64,000 bases of DNA from Sandaracinus sp. (GTDB taxonomy: Bacteria > Myxococcota_A > Polyangia > Polyangiales > Houyiibacteriaceae), in NCBI GenBank assembly GCA_020633125.1, contig JACKEH010000006.1:118385-182384 (forward strand). Reading direction: 5' to 3'. Shown here piece after piece: positions 59,606-64,000 of this stretch. Numbering within the stretch: position 1 is the first letter of the stretch; each line of letters starts with the position of its first letter. The translations under genes were made by a program, and so were the position numbers. Below the pieces are notes generated by a model that saw only the letters and a list, made by a program, of their open reading frames with translations, had not been told where the DNA came from and searched no databases.

Positions 59606-60367
59606 CTACCAAGTCGCGAGGGCGCGTCCGACCAAGCCGAGGCCGCTGAGCGCCGAGAGGCCGAGGATGCCGAGGCGCATCGGGCGGCCTTCGACGCGGC
59701 CGGTCAGGAAGCGACTCGCCCAGAGGCCGAACGCGACCGGCAAGCAGGCGAGGGCGGTGAGCGCGAGATCGCGGGAGGCCATGCCGTCGTCGGCGACCAT
59801 GCGGCCGAGGATCGAGAGGATCACGCCGAGCAAGAAGATGAGCGAGAGCGTCGCGCGGACGGTCGGGCCGCGTGCGCCTTCGTAGAGCAGCGCGACCGGC
59901 GGACCGCCCATCGCGGACACCGTCGACGAGATGCCGGAGAGCACGCCCGCGAAGGACTCGGTCGCGACGTTGCGTCGAAGGCGGAGGCCGAAGGCGAGGG
60001 CGGCGACGCCGCCGAGGACGAGCACCCCGTTGAGCAGGTCGAGCGCGGCGCCGGTCGCGACCGCGAGCAGCCACACGCCGATGGCGGTGCCCGGCACGCC
60101 GCCGACGGTGACCCAGAGCACGCCACGCCACTCCGCGTCGCGACGTTCGCGCCAGTAGAGGTAGGCGCAGAGCGGGAGCTGCACGAGGAGCTGCGGCACC
60201 GGCGCGAGGCGTGAATCGATCAGCACCAAAACCGGCACCGAGACGATGGCGAAGCCGAAGCCGAGCGTGCCTTGCACGAGGGCCGCGAAGGCGTTCATCG
60301 CCACGAAGGCGACGAGCACACCCACCGGCATCGCAAGAACCTCGTTCACGGCGGCGGACGATGCCAC
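59606..60367 (-). CDS. TauE/SafE-family membrane transporter
   Basis: This 253-residue protein has about eight hydrophobic helices and starts MASSAAVNEVLAMPVGVLVA. The TauE/SafE pattern is seen as FAALVQGTLGFGFAIVSVPV and GISSTVSAMGGPPVALL, a repeated G-rich loop in each half. Members export sulfite, sulfoacetate or other organosulfur anions. No sulfonate genes are adjacent, so the substrate is open. It is followed downstream by the DUF1592/DUF1552 module 2 on the same strand, about 180 bp away. Confidence 0.88.
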   Translation of the reverse strand: MASSAAVNEVLAMPVGVLVAFVAMNAFAALVQGTLGFGFAIVSVPVLVLIDSRLAPVPQLLVQLPLCAYLYWRERRDAEWRGVLWVTVGGVPGTAIGVWLLAVATGAALDLLNGVLVLGGVAALAFGLRLRRNVATESFAGVLSGISSTVSAMGGPPVALLYEGARGPTVRATLSLIFLLGVILSILGRMVADDGMASRDLALTALACLPVAFGLWASRFLTGRVEGRPMRLGILGLSALSGLGLVGRALATW

Positions 60368-60439
60368 GACCCACGTCGGCGTCGAGTCTCCGACGTGCGG
60401 TTCTCGAAAGGGCGGTGCCGAAACCGGGCCCCGACCTGC

Positions 60440-61201
60440 TCAGCGCTTGCGGCGGGCGAGGAAGGCCTGCACGGCCTGCACGTTCTCGGGGGAGCCGTAG
60501 CGCTTCGAGAGCGCCGCGTCTTCGGCGGCTTCGGCGTCCGCGGGCGCGCGCTCGAGCTCGCCGCTTCGAAGCAACGCCTTGGCTTCGGCGAGGGCGCCGG
60601 CGGGGGCGCTCGCCATGTCGTTGGCGATGGTGCGCACTTCGTCGAGGAGCTTCTCGGGGGCGAAGGTTCGCGCGACGAGGCCCCAGCGTTCGGCGGTGTC
60701 CGCGTCGAGCGGCGTGGCGCGAAGCAAGAGCTCCGCCGCGCGTTGCCGGCCGAGCGCGCGCGAGAGCGTCCACGAGCTGCCGAACTCCTGCACCAACCCG
60801 AGTCGCACGAAGGGCACGACGAAGCTCGCATTCGTCGAGGCGTAGACGACGTCGAAGTAGGGCAACATCGTCACGCCCATGCCGACCGCGGGGCCTTGCA
60901 CCGCGGCGAGGATCGGCTTCTTCACCGCGCCGATGGCGTGGGGCACGCCTTTGACGGGGAGCACCTCTTCCATGCGGCCGGCGCCGATCGCGAGGAAGAC
61001 GCTGACGTCGGCGCCACCGCAGAAGACGTTTCCGGCGCCGGTCACGACGATCACCCGCACCGTGGGATCGGCGTCGGCTTCGGCGAGCGCGGCCGCGAAG
61101 GCCGACGCGTGGGCGGGGTCGAAGGCGTTCTTCTTCTCCGGCCGGTGAAGCACGAGGGTGCGCACGGGGCCGTGGTCTTCGCGGAGGACGAGCTCGGACA
61201 T
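60440..61201 (-). CDS. Enoyl-CoA hydratase/isomerase-family protein
   Basis: This 253-residue crotonase-fold protein starts MSELVLREDHGPVRTLVLHR. The CoA-binding and oxyanion motifs are GAGNVFCGGADVS and VQGPAVGMGVTMLPYFDVVY. The segment FVVPFVRLGLVQEFGSSWTL carries one of the expected catalytic acids and resembles 2-enoyl or delta-3 isomerase members. The rest of the sequence is typical of beta-oxidation or catabolic hydratases. A single gene on its own with no adjacent thiolase or dehydrogenase leaves the pathway open. It is divergent from DUF1592 module 3. Confidence 0.92.
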   Translation of the reverse strand: MSELVLREDHGPVRTLVLHRPEKKNAFDPAHASAFAAALAEADADPTVRVIVVTGAGNVFCGGADVSVFLAIGAGRMEEVLPVKGVPHAIGAVKKPILAAVQGPAVGMGVTMLPYFDVVYASTNASFVVPFVRLGLVQEFGSSWTLSRALGRQRAAELLLRATPLDADTAERWGLVARTFAPEKLLDEVRTIANDMASAPAGALAEAKALLRSGELERAPADAEAAEDAALSKRYGSPENVQAVQAFLARRKR

Positions 61202-61376
61202 GCGGGGAGAGTACCTGTCGCGATCGTCCCATGGGACAGGTCTGTGACGGATTGCGGGAGACGCGCCGCCGGGACCGCGAAAGCTCGGAGAACGTGCGTT
61301 TTCCTGCCCCCGAACGAGGGTGGTTCGCCTCTTGCGATGCGGCCTCCACGTGCCTGCGACGTCGGAGGTGAGGACG

Positions 61377-63032
61377 ATGAGGAGCTTCGGAGAACGAAGG
61401 CTGGGAACGGCAGCGCGCGCGCTCATGGCCGCGACGCTCGCTTCCTGTGTGGGAGACATCGGCTCTCCCGAAGGCGGCGGACCGAGCCGGCCTCCGCCGC
61501 CGGTCTTCTGCGGTGACGACACGCTCTCGTTGGGCGCGATCGCGACGCGTCGGCTGAGCCCAGTCGAGCAACACAACACGCTCGCGGACCTGCTGCCGGG
61601 CGTGACCTTCGAGGCCTACGCGTTCGCGCCGCAGACGACCGAGCACGGCTTCGAGAACTTCGTCGCCAACACCGGCTCGGTGCCGGACACGCACGTCGAG
61701 GCGTACGCGTTCAACGCGTTGCGCGCCGCGGCGGCGACGGTCGCCGATCCGGACGGGCTCGCGCGGGTCGTGGGCTGCAGCGCGTGGGAGACCGAGCCCG
61801 AACGGGACGCGTGCCGCGACGTGCTGCTCGACGAGTTCTCGCTTCGCGCGCACCGCCGCCCGATCACCGAGGCGCAGCGCGAGAGCTACCGAACGTTCTT
61901 CGAATCGGTCCGCGACGAGATCGACTTCGAGGCGGCGGTGGAGCTGACGCTCGCGTCGATGCTGCAGGCGCCGGAGTCGACGTACCGCGTCGAAGCGTCG
62001 GTGAGCGAAGGACTCGACGGTTGGGAGATCGCGAGCCGGCTCTCGTACTTCCTCTGGCAGAGCATGCCGGACGACGTGCTCTTCGAGGCGGCCGCGGAAG
62101 GCGCGCTGCAACGTCCGCGAGAGCTTCGTGCGCAGGTGGAGCGAATGCTCGACGACCCGCGGGCCACCGCGGCCCTCACGGACTTTCACCGCCAGTGGCT
62201 GCGCTTCGATCAGATGTTCGATCCGCGTCACTCGGCGAAGGATCCGGCGACCTTCCCGGAGTGGACGCCGGAGCTGCAGGCCTCGGTGCGTGAGGAGGCG
62301 CCACGTTTCGTCGCGCACCTGATGCAGGACGACGCGACCGCGACGCTCGAGGCGCTGCTCACGAGCCGCACCGCGCTCGTCGACGCGGAGCTCGCGGCGC
62401 ACTACGGGCTGCCGGCGGTCGAGGGATGGACCGAGGTCGAGCTTCCCGCGGACGAACGTGCGGGCTTCCTGACGCGAGCGAACTTTCTCGCCGGGCGCGG
62501 AAACGCCGGGCGTCTCTCGCCGATTCACTCGGGGCTCTTCGTCATCGAACGCATGCTCTGCGGCACCATCGGCCAGCCCGACGAGATCCCTTCGTTGCCG
62601 GAGGACATGCCGGGCATGCCGCGCACCGAGCGCGAGCGCTACGAGGACCTGACCTCGCCGGGCGAGTGTCAGAACTGCCACGCGCGCATCAACCCGATCG
62701 GTTTCTCGTTCGAGCATTACACCTCGACGGGCGCGTTTCGAACCGAGGACAACGGCTTCGCCGTCGACGCGAGCGGCGCGCTCAACGGCTCCGACGCGGA
62801 CGGTCCGGTCGCGAACGCGGTCGAGCTCTCGGAGCGGCTCGCGCAGAGTGACACCGTGCTCGATTGCGTGGCCGAGCAATGGGTCGCGTATTCGGTCGGT
62901 CGACGGCTCGGACGCGACGACTACTGCTTCGTCGAGCGCGTGCAGGAGAGCCTGCGCGACTCCGAAGGAAACGTGCGCGAGCTGCTGCTCGCGATGGCGA
63001 CGAGTCCCGAATTCCTGATGGGTGCACGATGA
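61377..63032 (+). CDS. DUF1592-domain lipoprotein with CxxCH, module 3
   Basis: ATG 61377 is preceded by a good ribosome site (GGAGGTGAGG). The 551-residue protein has a lipoprotein-like leader (RALMAATLASCVGD). Segments are TRRLSPVEQHNTLADLLPG, DEFSLRAHRRPITEAQRESY, EIASRLSYFLWQSMPDDVL, DFHRQWLRFDQMFDP and CQNCHARINPIGFSFEHYTS, with the CxxCH haem motif. A conserved C-terminal region ends EFLMGAR. It is followed by DUF1552 with a TGA/ATG overlap at 63029-63032. Confidence 0.92.
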   Translation: MRSFGERRLGTAARALMAATLASCVGDIGSPEGGGPSRPPPPVFCGDDTLSLGAIATRRLSPVEQHNTLADLLPGVTFEAYAFAPQTTEHGFENFVANTGSVPDTHVEAYAFNALRAAAATVADPDGLARVVGCSAWETEPERDACRDVLLDEFSLRAHRRPITEAQRESYRTFFESVRDEIDFEAAVELTLASMLQAPESTYRVEASVSEGLDGWEIASRLSYFLWQSMPDDVLFEAAAEGALQRPRELRAQVERMLDDPRATAALTDFHRQWLRFDQMFDPRHSAKDPATFPEWTPELQASVREEAPRFVAHLMQDDATATLEALLTSRTALVDAELAAHYGLPAVEGWTEVELPADERAGFLTRANFLAGRGNAGRLSPIHSGLFVIERMLCGTIGQPDEIPSLPEDMPGMPRTERERYEDLTSPGECQNCHARINPIGFSFEHYTSTGAFRTEDNGFAVDASGALNGSDADGPVANAVELSERLAQSDTVLDCVAEQWVAYSVGRRLGRDDYCFVERVQESLRDSEGNVRELLLAMATSPEFLMGAR

Positions 63033-64000
63033 AAAGCTCGCGACGAAGCTTCCTCCGCCACCTCGCCTTGGGCGGCGCGGCGACCTGTCTCCCGCTCACG
63101 CGCATGATCGAGCGCGCGGTCGCGCAGCCGCCGGGGGTGACGCCACGCGTGGTGTTCTTCCACACCAACCACGGACCTCCGCCGCCGCATTGGCAGATGG
63201 CGGTGCCGGGGCTGACCGGGTCGGATTCGTCTGCGGATCTGACCTCGCTCTCTCGCGATGCGTTCAGTCTCTCGCTCGAGCCGCTCTACGACGTGCGTCA
63301 GCACATTCACGTGCTGCAAGGCATGGCCATGGTCGGCCCGATGCTCGCTGCGGCCGAGTCGCCGACGGGCAACAACCACGGCATCTCGTGGGCGACGCTG
63401 AGCACGAACGCGCCCGGCAACTACTCGGACCCCTTCATCGGAGGCTCGGGGAACATCCATCCGCGACCGACCTCGGCCTCGATCGACCAACACATCGCGC
63501 GGGCGACCGCACCCGCCGGGAAGCTGCCTTCGGTGGTGTGGGGCCAGGCCACCGGGCGCTTCGGGTCGCAGTTCGGGTACGCGATCGACGCGGACGGATC
63601 GTGGGTGCCGGTGGAGTCGAGCCCGTCCTCGGCTTACGGGCGCTTGGTCGACAACGGCCTCAGCGCGACGGATCCCACGCCGGGACCGACGCCGGTGGAG
63701 CCGACGCGCGCGGAGCGAATCGCGGCGATGCGTGCACGCATGCTCGGGGTCGCGGCCGCGGACTTCGATCGTGTGGTTCCGACGCTCGGCGACGAAGACG
63801 ACCGGCGGCGTCTGGCGCGCCACGCGGAGTCGATTCGCGCGCTCGAGACGCGTTGGACGGTCGGACCGGGCGGCGGTCCGATTCCCACGCCGGCGGCATG
63901 TGATCCACGCTTCGACGCCGACGGGGATCGCATGGACGCGGTCTTCCGCCTGACCGCGTTGGCGTTGAGCTGCGACGTCACCCGCGTGGTGTCGCTGAAC
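63029..64000 (+). CDS. DUF1552-domain protein with Tat signal, module 3 (3' end outside window)
   Basis: The 324 codons present start MKSSRRSFLRHLALGGAATC, a twin-arginine signal, and lead into the DUF1552 body: VVFFHTNHGPPPPHWQMAVP, NNHGISWATLSTNAP, SIDQHIARATAPAG and LTALALSCDVTRVVSLN, where the window ends. Start and stop overlap with the DUF1592 gene as in modules 1 and 2. About 150 residues are missing if it has the length of module 1. Confidence 0.92.
   Translation, partial: MKSSRRSFLRHLALGGAATCLPLTRMIERAVAQPPGVTPRVVFFHTNHGPPPPHWQMAVPGLTGSDSSADLTSLSRDAFSLSLEPLYDVRQHIHVLQGMAMVGPMLAAAESPTGNNHGISWATLSTNAPGNYSDPFIGGSGNIHPRPTSASIDQHIARATAPAGKLPSVVWGQATGRFGSQFGYAIDADGSWVPVESSPSSAYGRLVDNGLSATDPTPGPTPVEPTRAERIAAMRARMLGVAAADFDRVVPTLGDEDDRRRLARHAESIRALETRWTVGPGGGPIPTPAACDPRFDADGDRMDAVFRLTALALSCDVTRVVSLN

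Noticed and set aside
59514..62879. 1121-residue leftward open frame
   Set aside because: It crosses TauE, the enoyl-CoA hydratase and DUF1592 module 3 in wrong frames and is dominated by arginine. It is a shadow frame of GC-rich coding DNA.

Overview
The window is high-GC bacterial DNA that reads like a Myxococcota chromosome, probably the Polyangia/Sandaracinus side. The pointers are a small protein with a MYXO-CTERM-like tail, eukaryotic-type Ser/Thr kinases, FHA-fused sigma54 activators, many lipoproteins of unknown function, and three copies of a two-gene DUF1592/DUF1552 module. Coding density is high and many genes overlap at ATGA or TGATG junctions. No phage, plasmid, CRISPR or conventional insertion sequence is visible. 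The taxonomic call is inference from gene content.

Layout. 1-9745: end of a beta-propeller/cytochrome lipoprotein, dnaE (broken by a frameshift), an MlaE-type permease, an FHA/zinc-ribbon/transglutaminase-like protein, and a metallophosphoesterase with an in-gene 15-bp repeat and an apparent frameshift. 9758-16856: pyruvate/branched-chain dehydrogenase E1-alpha, lipoamide dehydrogenase, two tandem paralogues of unknown function (the first broken), lipB and nhaA. 17008-28849: a creatininase-family hydrolase, an acyl-CoA ligase, a DUF697 protein, a GST-MOSC fusion, a J-domain protein, lipoproteins, an SDR and a hydrolase. 28913-34834: tRNA-Glu and tRNA-Lys sharing a terminator, a SulP transporter/carbonic anhydrase pair, and a histidine kinase with its NtrC-type regulator. 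34978-44545: DUF1592/DUF1552 module 1, a PPIase/HupE pair, two divergent kinases and the MYXO-CTERM-like protein. 44630-56003: a TetR-SDR operon, obgE, an FHA-sigma54 activator, a DUF2934 protein, a phosphotransferase, smpB and comF. 56346-64000: DUF1592/DUF1552 modules 2 and 3 with a TauE-like permease and an enoyl-CoA hydratase between them.

The least-explained feature is a family of seven dispersed intergenic repeats of about 75-170 bp, each with up to three hairpins. Their outer ends read TGAGAGC. In seven places that terminal TGA, or TCA on the other strand, is the stop codon of the adjacent gene, and five of the seven copies lie between convergent genes. A second repeat family of 165 bp has 30-bp perfect terminal inverted repeats in one copy and a decayed second copy. 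I recognise neither family.

Several otherwise normal genes carry frameshifts (dnaE, the metallophosphoesterase, one of two tandem paralogues). Because dnaE is essential, sequence error is the simplest reading for at least that one, and conclusions from the broken genes should wait for read-level checks.
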